From assembly GCF_004358105.1 (NCBI RefSeq), contig NZ_SMYL01000003.1, positions 191,371 to 255,370 of the forward strand: a DNA stretch of 64,000 nucleotides, read 5' to 3'. Within the stretch, counting starts at the first letter, position 1, and each line of letters begins with the position of its first letter. Made by a program: the position numbers and the translations under genes. This DNA is from Sapientia aquatica (GTDB lineage Bacteria > Pseudomonadota > Gammaproteobacteria > Burkholderiales > Burkholderiaceae_D). The notes under the pieces were generated by a model, which saw only the letters and a program-made list of their open reading frames with translations, was not told the DNA's origin and searched no databases. Positions 1 through 8,366 of this stretch are shown here, piece after piece.

Positions 1-2
1 AT

Positions 3-119
3 GACGGCTCGATTTTTCATTCTGGGCATATTACCAAACCCGAATTACTCAGCCGCGACCCTGCCCAAGGTCGATTAACGATTAATGGCTTCTTTACCTG
101 CCGCAAAGCGCTGGGCTAA
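3..119 (+). CDS. C-terminal end of an unidentified protein (5' part outside window)
   Basis: The third frame is open from the window edge to a TAA at 117-119 and would encode the last 38 residues of a protein, ending in TINGFFTCRKALG. It lies 24 bp before the GH16 gene on the same strand, so an upstream gene ending here is plausible. The closing pattern GRLTINGFF weakly recalls the last strand of 2-oxoglutarate/Fe(II) oxygenases, but this is only a guess. The other two frames also stay open briefly, so the assignment is not secure. Confidence 0.4.
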   Translation, partial: DGSIFHSGHITKPELLSRDPAQGRLTINGFFTCRKALG

Positions 120-143
120 TCCCAAATAGATGAAACTAAACCG

Positions 144-1331
144 ATGAAAATTATGTTGATACAGAAACTGCAGCGCGCAAAGTTGTACACGGTTTTCCTT
201 GCCATCCAATGTTTATGCTTAGTCAGTGCCTGCGGAGGCGGTGGCGGCGGTAGTGCACAAGCCGCACCGACCACTCCGAGTGCGCCTAATGCCCCAGCCA
301 CTCCACAAACCATTGCCGCGCCAACGATTACCGCCACTGCCGCGCAAAACGGCGCCGTGATTATTTCAATGAGCAGCACAACATCGGGCGCGGCGATTTA
401 CTACAGCACTGATGGAAGTACGCCAACAAGTAGCTCACTGATCTATAGCGCGCCATTGTTGGTAGCCAGTCCACAAACAATCCACGCGATCGCAGCCAGC
501 GGCACAACAACTAGCAGCCTAACCAGCTATCAATTCACCAGCGCGATTGCTGCGGGCACCTTGGTATGGAGCGATGAATTTACCAATACTAGCGGATTAA
601 ACGCCGCGCCCAATCCAACGACTTGGCAATTTGAATCCAAAGCGGGCGGCTTTCAAACCGTCAACAACGAGCTTGAAGTCTATTGCGCGTGGGCCTCGCT
701 AGCCTCTCCTTGCAATAGCACCCCAAATACTTATGTGGGTGCCACCGACGGCTATTTGCACATCATCGCGCAGCAACCTAGCAGCGGGGTGTACACCTCA
801 GGACGCATTAAAACCGAAGGTCTGCTCGGCATTAATTACGGTCGCGTAGAAGCAATGATCAAACTACCCGAGGGCCAAGGTTTATGGCCTGCGTTTTGGC
901 TTTTGGGTGGCAACATCAATACAGTTGGCTGGCCGGCCTGCGGCGAGATGGACGTGATGGAACACATTAACGCACCGACACCGGATTGGATTGCAGGCAC
1001 CGTACACATGACGGGCGCCTCCGGCTCATCGGGAATATCAAGCCATTACGGCGCTTCCGTTGCGTCGTTTTCCGCATCGGGTTGGCATGCCTACGGGATG
1101 ATTTGGAGTAAAGGAAAAGTACAGTTTTATGTCGATAGTCCAAGCAATATTTACGCGACGATTCAGGCCTCTTCCTTGCCTGCTGGCGCTGTTTGGCCGT
1201 TTGATTCGGGACAAGCGAGTTTTATTTTATTGAATCTGGCGGTGGGTGGAAGTTGGCCGGGCTCACCCAACAGCAGCACCGTATTCCCGGCCGAAATGCT
1301 GGTTGATTACGTGCGGGTCTATACCAATTAA
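144..1331 (+). CDS. GH16 family glycoside hydrolase, lipoprotein (beta-1,3-glucanase/lichenase-like)
   Basis: This is a secreted glycan hydrolase, probably anchored to a membrane by lipid. Residues 1-30 form a lipoprotein signal peptide with lipobox VSAC and acceptor Cys30, followed by a Gly stretch and an Ala/Pro/Thr-rich linker. Residues 60-135 resemble the chitobiase/hexosaminidase C-terminal-like module (YYSTDGSTPT, SLIYSAPL). The GH16 catalytic domain fills about 140-395 and carries the signature EMDVME, which gives nucleophile Glu268, Asp270 and acid/base Glu273, plus WPAFWLLG. GH16 enzymes of this type hydrolyse beta-1,3- or mixed beta-glucans; the exact substrate cannot be read from sequence. 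ATG at 153 is an alternative start. The gene converges with the DUF2389 gene, and their stop codons overlap. Confidence 0.88.
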   Translation: MKIMLIQKLQRAKLYTVFLAIQCLCLVSACGGGGGGSAQAAPTTPSAPNAPATPQTIAAPTITATAAQNGAVIISMSSTTSGAAIYYSTDGSTPTSSSLIYSAPLLVASPQTIHAIAASGTTTSSLTSYQFTSAIAAGTLVWSDEFTNTSGLNAAPNPTTWQFESKAGGFQTVNNELEVYCAWASLASPCNSTPNTYVGATDGYLHIIAQQPSSGVYTSGRIKTEGLLGINYGRVEAMIKLPEGQGLWPAFWLLGGNINTVGWPACGEMDVMEHINAPTPDWIAGTVHMTGASGSSGISSHYGASVASFSASGWHAYGMIWSKGKVQFYVDSPSNIYATIQASSLPAGAVWPFDSGQASFILLNLAVGGSWPGSPNSSTVFPAEMLVDYVRVYTN

Positions 1332-1558
1332 TCGGAAATCCAGCCTTGCCGCCATTTAGTTTCATCCTGAAGTTCACGCCAATGAATTTGGTGTGACTTC
1401 TTGGAATAGACCGCTTCAATTTCAAACAGCTCCAACGGCGCGTTTGGATCGTCGGGACGAATAATTTTCGAGATTAGAAAGTGTTTGTTCTTATCAATCG
1501 GCTTAACCGCAGTCCACTTGGAGAGCAACAATTTTGCCGGATTTAGTTTCCTAATCAT
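1328..1558 (-). CDS. TIGR02450/DUF2389 family small protein
   Basis: This short protein of about 76 residues has the conserved pattern of the tryptophan-rich TIGR02450 (DUF2389) family: NPAKLLLSKWTAV near the start, KHFLISKI in the middle, and HQIHWRELQD...KWRQGWISD at the end. The biochemical role of the family is unknown. The ATG at 1558 is preferred because a GAGGG ribosome-binding sequence lies just upstream; a GTG at 1576 would add six residues. The start overlaps the end of the YceI gene by 8 bp, so the two are probably translated from one mRNA. Confidence 0.8.
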   Translation of the reverse strand: MIRKLNPAKLLLSKWTAVKPIDKNKHFLISKIIRPDDPNAPLELFEIEAVYSKKSHQIHWRELQDETKWRQGWISD

Positions 1559-2129
1559 CCTTAATTCCCTCAACACTAAAATACAAAGTCACCGCATCAC
1601 TGACAAACGGCGTGTAACTATCCATCTTGTAATCGCTACGCAAAATTTTGGTGTAGCCGTTCGCACCGCACGCCTTTTTCAAATACAACAGCATGAAGCG
1701 GCAATTGAAATGCGTGACCTCAATCGTGACCGGCTTAGTGGTGTCTTTCACGGTCAAATTGCCTTCGATCTGCGCGAGTTGATCGTTATCGAAGATGAAT
1801 TTGGTGGAGTTAAACACAATCTTGGGAAACTGCTGCGCGTCAAAAAACGACGAAGAACGCATGATTTTGTCGAACAATTCTGTACCGGTGCTGACCGAGT
1901 TAGCGTCGATTTCAATCATAATCCGACCGGTCTTGGCATCTTGGTCTAACTCGATAAAGCCGCTACTTTTATCGAACCGTCCGCGCTGGGCTGATAAGCC
2001 CCAATGTTGGTATTCAAAACTACTGAAAGTATGCGTCGGGTCGATGGCGAAGTGCTCGGCAGCGCTGGCCGAACCGGCACAGGCTAGCGCCGCTAATAAT
2101 AGTAATTTCGCTACATTTAATGCTGACAT
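1551..2129 (-). CDS. YceI family periplasmic protein
   Basis: This is a YceI-like lipocalin-fold protein. The family binds isoprenoid or other amphiphilic ligands in the periplasm, and members often sit with cytochrome b561 or quinone metabolism genes. The N-terminus is a Sec signal peptide ending near SASA-AEHF. The mature part begins with the family pattern FAIDPTHTFSSFEYQHWG and carries the typical core RIMIEIDANSVSTG, KIVFNSTKF and LTVKDTTKPVTIEV. ATG at 2129 is chosen because it has a GGAA sequence at normal spacing and gives a clean signal peptide; a TTG at 2144 is possible. Two mature-region cysteines (CRFMLLYLKKAC) could form a disulfide. It is followed by the overlapping DUF2389 gene. 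Confidence 0.88.
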   Translation of the reverse strand: MSALNVAKLLLLAALACAGSASAAEHFAIDPTHTFSSFEYQHWGLSAQRGRFDKSSGFIELDQDAKTGRIMIEIDANSVSTGTELFDKIMRSSSFFDAQQFPKIVFNSTKFIFDNDQLAQIEGNLTVKDTTKPVTIEVTHFNCRFMLLYLKKACGANGYTKILRSDYKMDSYTPFVSDAVTLYFSVEGIKDD

Positions 2130-2575
2130 GGGGATTCCGTACAAAAAATGTAATTTATTTGGGGTGGGATAATGCGTTGATGTTGCATCGTATCACTTTT
2201 TTGGATTAGGCTTGGGGAGGGGAAATTGGCTAGTCGCTTGGGATGAATTGTTCGCGTTGATCATCACTCGCTGAAATTATTTAGCAGCGCGGATAAATTT
2301 AAACGCTCAGTATCAGAGGTAGCCGTGTTCCTGTAGGGTGGGATTGTTGGCCGATACGCAAACGTCGTTACGCAAGCGCTGATTATGCTCATCGAAACCC
2401 TTGCAGCACCTCGGACAGCGCATCTATTTTTTAAAAATAATCGGCCGAAATAGTGTGAGGCAGATTGAGTGCAATACACCCATGTTATTCGCCTAATAGG
2501 TGAGATTTATATTTGCAGCGCTCTTCGTGTTAGATCAAACAAATAAAAACAAAACCGTTCAACCAATTTCAGTAA
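2130..2575. other. Intergenic region, no gene supported
   Basis: This 446-bp gap separates the divergently transcribed YceI gene and the membrane protein gene, so it should hold promoters for both. Short open frames on both strands lack a ribosome-binding site and have no recognisable sequence. No clear -35/-10 pair, repeat or RNA gene was seen. Confidence 0.5.
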
Positions 2576-3067
2576 ATGACCTACTCGATACTTCTAATAA
2601 TTTTTTGGCTCGCACTTCTCTTAGCCGCGCAACAGCGAATCTGGCATATCGCCCTGCTCGGATTTCCGGGAGTGGTGCTGCACGAATTAATGCATTTTCT
2701 TGTCGGCTTAATTTTGTTCGCCAAGCCGACCTCATTTAGCTTAATTCCTCAGCGGGTAAAAAACGGCTGGCAGTTTGGTTCGGTATCGTTCCGTGGGCTT
2801 AACTTTATCAATGCTGCGCCTGTCGCCTATGCGCCGCTGTTGCTGGTTGGCGTGGCTTGGTTTGCCTTTCATCATTGGATGCTGCCCTTGTTTTTTGCGG
2901 GGCAATATTTCGTTTGGATCGCAGCTGGTTATTTAATTGCATGCGGACTTTTTTCGAGCATTCCGTCTTCAACCGATGTAAAAGTCGGCGGCATCTCGAC
3001 CTTGTTTTGGCTTACTCTCGGCGCCGCTGCGTTCTACTGTCATTATTATTTGCACTGGCCAAGCTGA
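2576..3067 (+). CDS. M50-like integral membrane protein with HExxH motif
   Basis: This small protein of 163 residues is mostly hydrophobic, with about four to five membrane segments. Within the second segment it has HELMH (His36, Glu37, His40), the zinc-binding HExxH pattern of membrane-embedded M50 (site-2 protease type) peptidases. A later Asp in SSTDVKVGG (about residue 137) could serve as the third ligand. It is shorter than classical RseP and has no PDZ domain. Similar small HELxH proteins are often annotated only as M50 family or hypothetical. The ribosome-binding site before ATG 2576 is weak. Substrate and activity are unknown. Confidence 0.65.
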   Translation: MTYSILLIIFWLALLLAAQQRIWHIALLGFPGVVLHELMHFLVGLILFAKPTSFSLIPQRVKNGWQFGSVSFRGLNFINAAPVAYAPLLLVGVAWFAFHHWMLPLFFAGQYFVWIAAGYLIACGLFSSIPSSTDVKVGGISTLFWLTLGAAAFYCHYYLHWPS

Positions 3068-3151
3068 ACTTTATGGGGTAAATGAATTCAACCTGTGAAC
3101 GCGCACTGATTTATACTCCTTGCACTTGAACTCACAAACACCTAGCCATCA

Positions 3152-4003
3152 ATGAAAACACCACCACGCTTGCAACCTTTGGTCGAAGAAGGTCTGATTG
3201 ACGAAGTCATGCGCCAATTGATGAGCGGTAAAGAAGCGACGGTATATGTGGTGCGTTGCGGTGATGAAATTCGCTGCGCCAAGGTCTATAAAGAAGCCAA
3301 CCAACGCAGCTTTCATCAAGCGGTGGCTTACCAAGAAGGTCGGCGAGTAAAAAATAGTCGCCAAGCGCGCGCGATGGAAAAGGGAACTCGCTTCGGTAAA
3401 AAAATGGCGGAAGAAGTTTGGCAAAATGCCGAAGTCGATGCGCTCTATCGACTCGCCGCCGCTGGCGTCACAGTCCCAACTCCCTATGTCTGCTTTGAGG
3501 GCGTGTTGTTAATGGATTTAGTCACCGACGCACAAGGCAACGCCGCGCCGCGATTAAACGATGTCGAATTTGATCACGACAAAGCACTTCAATTTCATGC
3601 CAAACTGTTGCGCGAAGTGATATTGATGCTCAACGCTGGCGTCATCCACGGCGACCTGTCCGAATACAATATTTTGGTCGATGAACAAGGCCCGGTGATT
3701 ATCGATTTACCGCAAGCGATCGACGCCGCCGGTAGTAGTGTCGCAGCGAGCATGTTGGAACGCGACGTCACCAATTTGGCTAACTTCTTCGGCACCTTCG
3801 CGCCAGAATTAATCGGCAGTCAGTACGGCAAAGAAATCTGGAATTTATATGAAGCCGGAACCCTAACACCCGACTACCCACTCACCGGCAAAGTGCCAGC
3901 ACCAACCGAGCCGGTCGATGTCGATGCAGTGATCAATGAAATCGAAGTTGCGCGCCTAGAAGAGGAAGATCGCATTCGACGCCAACTCGAGCAGCAAAGC
4001 TAA
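3152..4003 (+). CDS. RIO1-like serine/threonine protein kinase
   Basis: This is an atypical protein kinase of the RIO family, 283 residues long. Visible motifs are the SGKEATVY nucleotide-binding loop (residues 25-32), the ATP-anchoring lysine in CAKVYK (Lys44), the catalytic loop HGDLSEYNIL (His166, Asp168, Asn173) and the metal-binding Asp185 in IIDLPQA, which replaces the DFG of ordinary kinases. RIO kinases are best known from ribosome maturation in eukaryotes and archaea; bacterial members are common in proteobacteria but little studied. The C-terminal 30 residues are charged and helical. It appears to be a single-gene unit, convergent with the next gene. Confidence 0.88.
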   Translation: MKTPPRLQPLVEEGLIDEVMRQLMSGKEATVYVVRCGDEIRCAKVYKEANQRSFHQAVAYQEGRRVKNSRQARAMEKGTRFGKKMAEEVWQNAEVDALYRLAAAGVTVPTPYVCFEGVLLMDLVTDAQGNAAPRLNDVEFDHDKALQFHAKLLREVILMLNAGVIHGDLSEYNILVDEQGPVIIDLPQAIDAAGSSVAASMLERDVTNLANFFGTFAPELIGSQYGKEIWNLYEAGTLTPDYPLTGKVPAPTEPVDVDAVINEIEVARLEEEDRIRRQLEQQS

Positions 4004-4014
4004 TTTGCCACGCT

Positions 4015-4605
4015 TCAGCTATTAAGCACTTCAATACAATACAAACCCCAAGGACAAGCAAAAAACCGCTGGTTCAAGGGCTTAGCCGCCAACTCAGCAA
4101 TACGATCCGCATCGTAAATCGCAAACAAAGGCCCAAATCCACCGATCGCCAACAGCTTGCCGTCCAAATGCGTGGCAACGATATAGTTATATTTCTTCGC
4201 TTGCGCCCATGTCACCTCAGGCGAATAGCCGTCAATCCCATGAAACACAATCCGCGTCGTATCACTCAACTGCGCCCCAGCGGCGGCAAGCACATCTAAC
4301 AAACGCGGACCAGTTAATTGATGCGCGCGCTGATCGTATTCCATAGTTGGTTTGATGGTTTGCGCTGGCAACGTCAGCAATTCGGCTAAGCTAAAGGTAT
4401 GTGCACGCTCAAACCCAATTGCAAATTTATGCATCAGTTGATCAGTAACCGGATTAAGTTTTTCCCGATTCACATGATCTATCGCACCAACAACCGTGAG
4501 CACAGTCTGGCCAGCCTCGGGCGCCTTATTCAAGGCATCTGCGGTATTGATCCGACTCGCTGCAACTAAGCCTGCAATACTTGTTAAGAACCGACGTTTA
4601 TTCAT
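4015..4605 (-). CDS. Molybdopterin-dependent oxidoreductase-fold protein, Tat-exported
   Basis: The protein is about 196 residues. It starts MNKRRFLTSIAG, a twin-arginine-like export signal (RRFL), so it is probably moved folded to the periplasm. The rest resembles the sulfite-oxidase/YedY molybdopterin fold in a short, stand-alone form: FSLAELLTLP, then LTGPRLLDVLAAAGA, then FHGIDGYS. No cysteine sits at the usual molybdenum-ligand position in what can be seen, so it may lack the cofactor. ATG at 4605 is chosen because GGGGGCG lies directly upstream. It is convergent with the RIO kinase gene and immediately downstream of the polysaccharide operon, and may be unrelated to it. Confidence 0.68.
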   Translation of the reverse strand: MNKRRFLTSIAGLVAASRINTADALNKAPEAGQTVLTVVGAIDHVNREKLNPVTDQLMHKFAIGFERAHTFSLAELLTLPAQTIKPTMEYDQRAHQLTGPRLLDVLAAAGAQLSDTTRIVFHGIDGYSPEVTWAQAKKYNYIVATHLDGKLLAIGGFGPLFAIYDADRIAELAAKPLNQRFFACPWGLYCIEVLNS

Positions 4606-4630
4606 TTCGCCCCCAATCAATTCACGACAA

Positions 4631-5218
4631 TCAATGAGTCACGCCATCGCGTTGGATGACTTTGACAAACGTTAGAAAGAGAATCTTAATGTCCAAAGTA
4701 AAGCTGCGGTGTTCAAGATAGTACGCATCCAACATCACCTTTTGCGGAATCGGTAATTCATCCCGCCCATTTATTTGCGCCCAACCAGTCAATCCCGGTA
4801 CCAAGGTATGCACTTGGTAGTTGGTACGCAATTCAATCAAATCGTCCTGATTAAACAAAGCCGGACGCGGCCCGACAAAACTCATATCACCGCACAAAAT
4901 ACTCCACAACTGCGGCAATTCATCCAAACTTGATTTACGTAAAAACGAGCCAATTGGCGTCAAATATTGATCTGGATTGGTGAGCAAATGGGTCGCTACT
5001 GCAGGCGTATTAATCTGCATGGTTCTGAACTTGGGCATGCGGAAAATTTTATTGTTGCGCCCTACGCGATTCGACCAATACACGGCTGGCCCGGCAGACG
5101 TCGCCTTAACAAAGACCGCGACCAATAGAATTGGTATGAGCAAAATTAGTCCGGCAGCTATAGCCAAAAGCAGATCAAAAAGGCGTTTCATCGTCATCTT
5201 TTCATTTAATTTAATCAT
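4631..5218 (-). CDS. PglC-like polyprenyl-phosphate sugar-1-phosphate transferase
   Basis: This initiating transferase puts the first sugar phosphate of a glycan repeat onto undecaprenyl phosphate at the inner membrane. It is a small monotopic enzyme of about 195 residues with one hydrophobic segment (about 13-38), then KFRTM (63-67), the catalytic Asp-Glu pair in SLDELPQ (Asp99-Glu100) and VGPRP (115-119). It lacks the long N-terminal membrane domain of WbaP/WcaJ, so it belongs to the compact PglC/WecP-like group; the sugar specificity is not predictable. It is the last gene of the operon starting near 13366. ATG at 5194 (MTMKRLF) is an alternative start. Confidence 0.85.
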   Translation of the reverse strand: MIKLNEKMTMKRLFDLLLAIAAGLILLIPILLVAVFVKATSAGPAVYWSNRVGRNNKIFRMPKFRTMQINTPAVATHLLTNPDQYLTPIGSFLRKSSLDELPQLWSILCGDMSFVGPRPALFNQDDLIELRTNYQVHTLVPGLTGWAQINGRDELPIPQKVMLDAYYLEHRSFTLDIKILFLTFVKVIQRDGVTH

Positions 5219-5258
5219 CCATCAGCACAATTAGCGATCTCGAAACATTGCATGCGTT

Positions 5259-6416
5259 TTATTTATCGTTAGCGAACATGCGCTGATAAAACATCCGCAT
5301 CTCGTTGACGATAATTGGCTGGCTAAAATAATCCGAAGCTCTTGTGCGTGCCTTCATTGCCAATTGCGAGCGGCGCTTTTTATCCGTCACAATTTTAAAT
5401 AACGCGTCTTGAATTGCTACGACATCCTTCACCTCATGTAGCAAGCCAGTTTCACCGTTTTCGATGGCATCGGTCACGCCATATATGTTTGATGCCACCG
5501 CCGGCAGGCCAACTGCAGCGGCCTCAATGATGACCGAACCAAAACCCTCGCGGTAACTAGGCAGACAAAATATGTCCGCACTCGCCATATAATTTTCAGG
5601 TTCGGCTGTATAGCCCACCCTACGATAATTGGATAAGGCATCATTGTGCGCTAGAATTTTTTGAACTGCACAATCCATTTCAGCTTCGTCAGGACCAACT
5701 AACAATAAATAGGTGGTCGGCACGCGCAGCCATAAATGGGCGAACGCTTGAGCCAAATCCAATATGCCTTTGTCAGGATTCAAGCGCCCCAAAAATAGCA
5801 AAACAATCGCCTCTTCCGGAATCGCTAATTGTTCACGAATAGCTCCCCTTGCGACCGAATTAGGGCGAAACCGCTGCATATCCACACCGCAGACAGATCC
5901 ATTTCCCAAGACGTGGATTTTATGGCTTGGGACAATCTTATTGTCGATCAAGAACTGCCTTTGAGAAAAACTATCGGTCAGTAAATTCGTCGCACATGCG
6001 GCAATCAACCGATCCAACATCTTCAACAACTGGCGTCCCAAACCAGTCTTATTGGCCCAAACCTGTCCGGTAAAAGTGTGGATGCGATTTGGCACGCGAG
6101 ATCCGAATGCCGCCAACATTGCCAGCAAACCAGCTTTTGGCATCAACGAATGGACGGCGTCAAATTTGTGTACTTTAAAAATCCTATACAACCGCCACAA
6201 GGCACTCAAATCGCTGCGTAATGAAATCGGACGCGCAATGTTTACATCAATGATGCGAATGTGATCACCGATAATTAATGCGCCCTCTGCTGCGCTTTGA
6301 TTGGCGATTAAGGTTACATCGTATTTTTCAGCAAGCATCTGAATATGCGCCAGCATAAATACGCGTAATGCAAATGGCACCGTAGCAACGATGCAAACTT
6401 TTTTGCGGGCTGTCAT
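5259..6416 (-). CDS. GT4 family glycosyltransferase
   Basis: This 385-residue retaining glycosyltransferase of the GT4/GT-B type probably adds a sugar to the lipid-linked glycan in the cytoplasm. The donor-binding half has FLGRLNPDKG (208-217) and the EX7E motif in SYREGFGSVIIEAA (Glu290, Glu298). The N-terminal half starts with VCIVATVPFALR and contains VHSLMPKAGLLAMLAA. Its start overlaps the stop of the upstream epimerase gene by 4 bp (ATGA), showing translational coupling. The donor and linkage are unknown. The WbpT/PglA-like GT4 enzymes commonly found beside PglC-type transferases are the closest analogy. Confidence 0.86.
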   Translation of the reverse strand: MTARKKVCIVATVPFALRVFMLAHIQMLAEKYDVTLIANQSAAEGALIIGDHIRIIDVNIARPISLRSDLSALWRLYRIFKVHKFDAVHSLMPKAGLLAMLAAFGSRVPNRIHTFTGQVWANKTGLGRQLLKMLDRLIAACATNLLTDSFSQRQFLIDNKIVPSHKIHVLGNGSVCGVDMQRFRPNSVARGAIREQLAIPEEAIVLLFLGRLNPDKGILDLAQAFAHLWLRVPTTYLLLVGPDEAEMDCAVQKILAHNDALSNYRRVGYTAEPENYMASADIFCLPSYREGFGSVIIEAAAVGLPAVASNIYGVTDAIENGETGLLHEVKDVVAIQDALFKIVTDKKRRSQLAMKARTRASDYFSQPIIVNEMRMFYQRMFANDK

Positions 6417-7363
6417 CGGTCGAACATCACTGGAATTGAGCTAGGAATAGAACGACGCGGAGTAAATCCCAAAACTGCATCGAGCTTATCCGTTGGGTAA
6501 CTAGCCTTGTTAATTAAGGCGTTAATTCTATCTTGGGTTAAGGGTACCTTAATGACTAAAGAGAGCACCGCGACTAAGGCACGCAACGGTAATTCGGGAA
6601 TACATAGGGTGGGCGGCTTTACGCCTGCATGCGTGGCCACGGCGTTGACGATATCGGCAAAGGAACAATCATTCGATAAATTAAAGACCTGTCCGCGTGC
6701 GCGCTCATCGGTTCCGCACAACATCAAGGCGTCAACCACATCGTCAACGTGAACATAGGTGGCAATTGCATCCCTAGTGCCAATATAAAAAAATAACTTT
6801 TTCTCAATCATTGTGATTAATGCCCGAATCGAGCCATTGCTCATGGTTGGCCCAATAACATTGGATGGCCGCAAAATAGAGTAAGAAAACAACGGCTCGG
6901 TGCTGGCAAACTGCACGATCAATTGATCCGATTCGGCCTTGGTGACTTCATATTCACCCACCGGCTGTAAGGGGGAAGATTCGGTAATTTGCACTGCCTT
7001 AGTTGCATTCGACAGGCCGCCGTACACCCCTACGCTACTTAACTGCACCCAATGCAACGGCGCTTGATTGCGCCGGAAATGCGCTCTTAACTCATCGAGC
7101 AAACGCAACGTTCCGTCAACATGCAAGGCCCGCATTGTCGATTCATCCGATAGTTGTCCAGCACAATGATAAAAAACATCGACCCCCTCAAATACGCCAT
7201 CGAGTGCACTAGACGCATCCGTTAAGTCAGCTACGAAGTAAGTGTGTTGATCTGTGGTCTTGGGATGCCTCGACAATAGACGAAGCGAAGCACCGCTAGC
7301 TTGCAGCGTTCTTAGTAATACTGCACCGATAAATCCGGCCGAGCCCGAAATGCCGATAGTCAT
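6413..7363 (-). CDS. NAD-dependent epimerase/dehydratase (extended SDR)
   Basis: This 316-residue sugar-nucleotide-modifying enzyme has the Rossmann motif GSAGFIG (7-13), a Ser-Ser pair (109-110) and the catalytic YEVTK (Tyr138, Lys142). The family includes UDP-glucose 4-epimerases and the 4-keto reductases WbpV and QuiC. Its place between a GT4 and a GT2 gene and near a PglC-type transferase fits a 4-keto reductase or epimerase preparing the first sugar, but sequence alone does not settle this. The start ATG lacks an obvious ribosome-binding site. The stop overlaps the GT4 start. Confidence 0.82.
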   Translation of the reverse strand: MTIGISGSAGFIGAVLLRTLQASGASLRLLSRHPKTTDQHTYFVADLTDASSALDGVFEGVDVFYHCAGQLSDESTMRALHVDGTLRLLDELRAHFRRNQAPLHWVQLSSVGVYGGLSNATKAVQITESSPLQPVGEYEVTKAESDQLIVQFASTEPLFSYSILRPSNVIGPTMSNGSIRALITMIEKKLFFYIGTRDAIATYVHVDDVVDALMLCGTDERARGQVFNLSNDCSFADIVNAVATHAGVKPPTLCIPELPLRALVAVLSLVIKVPLTQDRINALINKASYPTDKLDAVLGFTPRRSIPSSIPVMFDR

Positions 7364-7439
7364 AGTTGGTTAGATTTATAGATGAAATTGTGCCCGAATG
7401 GAGTCTAGAGATCTCAGCACCCTTTTGCAACTCAGATAG

Positions 7440-8354
7440 CTAGCGAATTTTCACAGCGGGACCAACCATCGAACGTACTTTGATCGTTTCAACAAACTTA
7501 CTCAATCTAAAATAAGCGATATTTTTAGCGAGGAATGAAAATGAATTCCAACTCAGTTTATGGTCATTTTTAAACGACATGGCAATATTGACTAACTGAT
7601 GTGCATACAAATCAGCTCTGAATTGAGGGTATTGCTCAAAATAGTCGCTGACATGTTTGATGATAATGCCGTAGGACTTGGCGCGCCCCGCGCGGCTCGC
7701 CAAATACGCGCTACCCGACGGATTACAGCGGTAATCCAAATAAATCGTGTTGATATACGCTGCTACACCGCCATCAGCTACGAATTCAAAAGCAAAAAAC
7801 CACTCCATAAACTCTTGTTTGAACTCGATCGTTTTACGCGCAGAGCGGCGATACATATAGGTACCGTGGGCGGCAATCGTACCCCAACGTGCCAACTGCT
7901 GCGGCGAGATAACTACGAGCGGAGCGGAAAATAATTTGCCTGTATCCGATTCATACGTTCTGTCATCGTTGAAATATCGGGAACGGTGAAACACAATATT
8001 GCAGTCTGAATTATTCTCCATAACGTCTACTTCAGCCTGCAATTTGCCGGGCAACATAATGTCATCGCCATCGATGTGAGCAACGTATTTGCCCTTGGCA
8101 CGCTTATGCGCTGACATATAATTCTTCGCTGCACCAACATTAACTTTGTTTAGGAATAGCTTGAATTTCTCAGGATGGGCACACGCGATTTCTTCGATTA
8201 TTAGCGGCGTACTGTCAGGCGAGCAGTCATCGGAGACGATAATTTCATAATCAAAATCAACCTGTTGATTGAGAATACTGTGCAAGCAATCGGCGATATA
8301 AGCCTCTTGCTTATAACAAGAAACAATCACCGATAATGTCAATTCTGGTTCCAC
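7440..8354 (-). CDS. GT2 family glycosyltransferase
   Basis: This 304-residue inverting glycosyltransferase of GT-A fold has LTLSVIVSCYKQEAYI at the start of the nucleotide-binding domain, VSDDCSPDST near 40-50 and the metal-binding DxD in HIDGDD (Asp95, Asp97). The C-terminal third is typical of short O-antigen transferases. The start is GTG at 8354 with AAGG seven bases upstream. It sits where wecF would lie in the enterobacterial common antigen cluster, just after the flippase, but it is a GT2 rather than a WecF homologue. Donor and acceptor are unknown. Confidence 0.84.
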   Translation of the reverse strand: MEPELTLSVIVSCYKQEAYIADCLHSILNQQVDFDYEIIVSDDCSPDSTPLIIEEIACAHPEKFKLFLNKVNVGAAKNYMSAHKRAKGKYVAHIDGDDIMLPGKLQAEVDVMENNSDCNIVFHRSRYFNDDRTYESDTGKLFSAPLVVISPQQLARWGTIAAHGTYMYRRSARKTIEFKQEFMEWFFAFEFVADGGVAAYINTIYLDYRCNPSGSAYLASRAGRAKSYGIIIKHVSDYFEQYPQFRADLYAHQLVNIAMSFKNDHKLSWNSFSFLAKNIAYFRLSKFVETIKVRSMVGPAVKIR

Positions 8355-8366
8355 AACATCACCTTA

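Noticed and set aside
1-78. Short ATG-started frame at the very beginning of the window
   Set aside because: It ends after 25 codons with no recognisable sequence. The third frame, which continues to 119, is a better candidate for the end of an upstream gene.
2264-2479. 71-codon open frame on the minus strand in the gap after the YceI gene
   Set aside because: No ribosome-binding site, no recognisable motif and an unusual composition.
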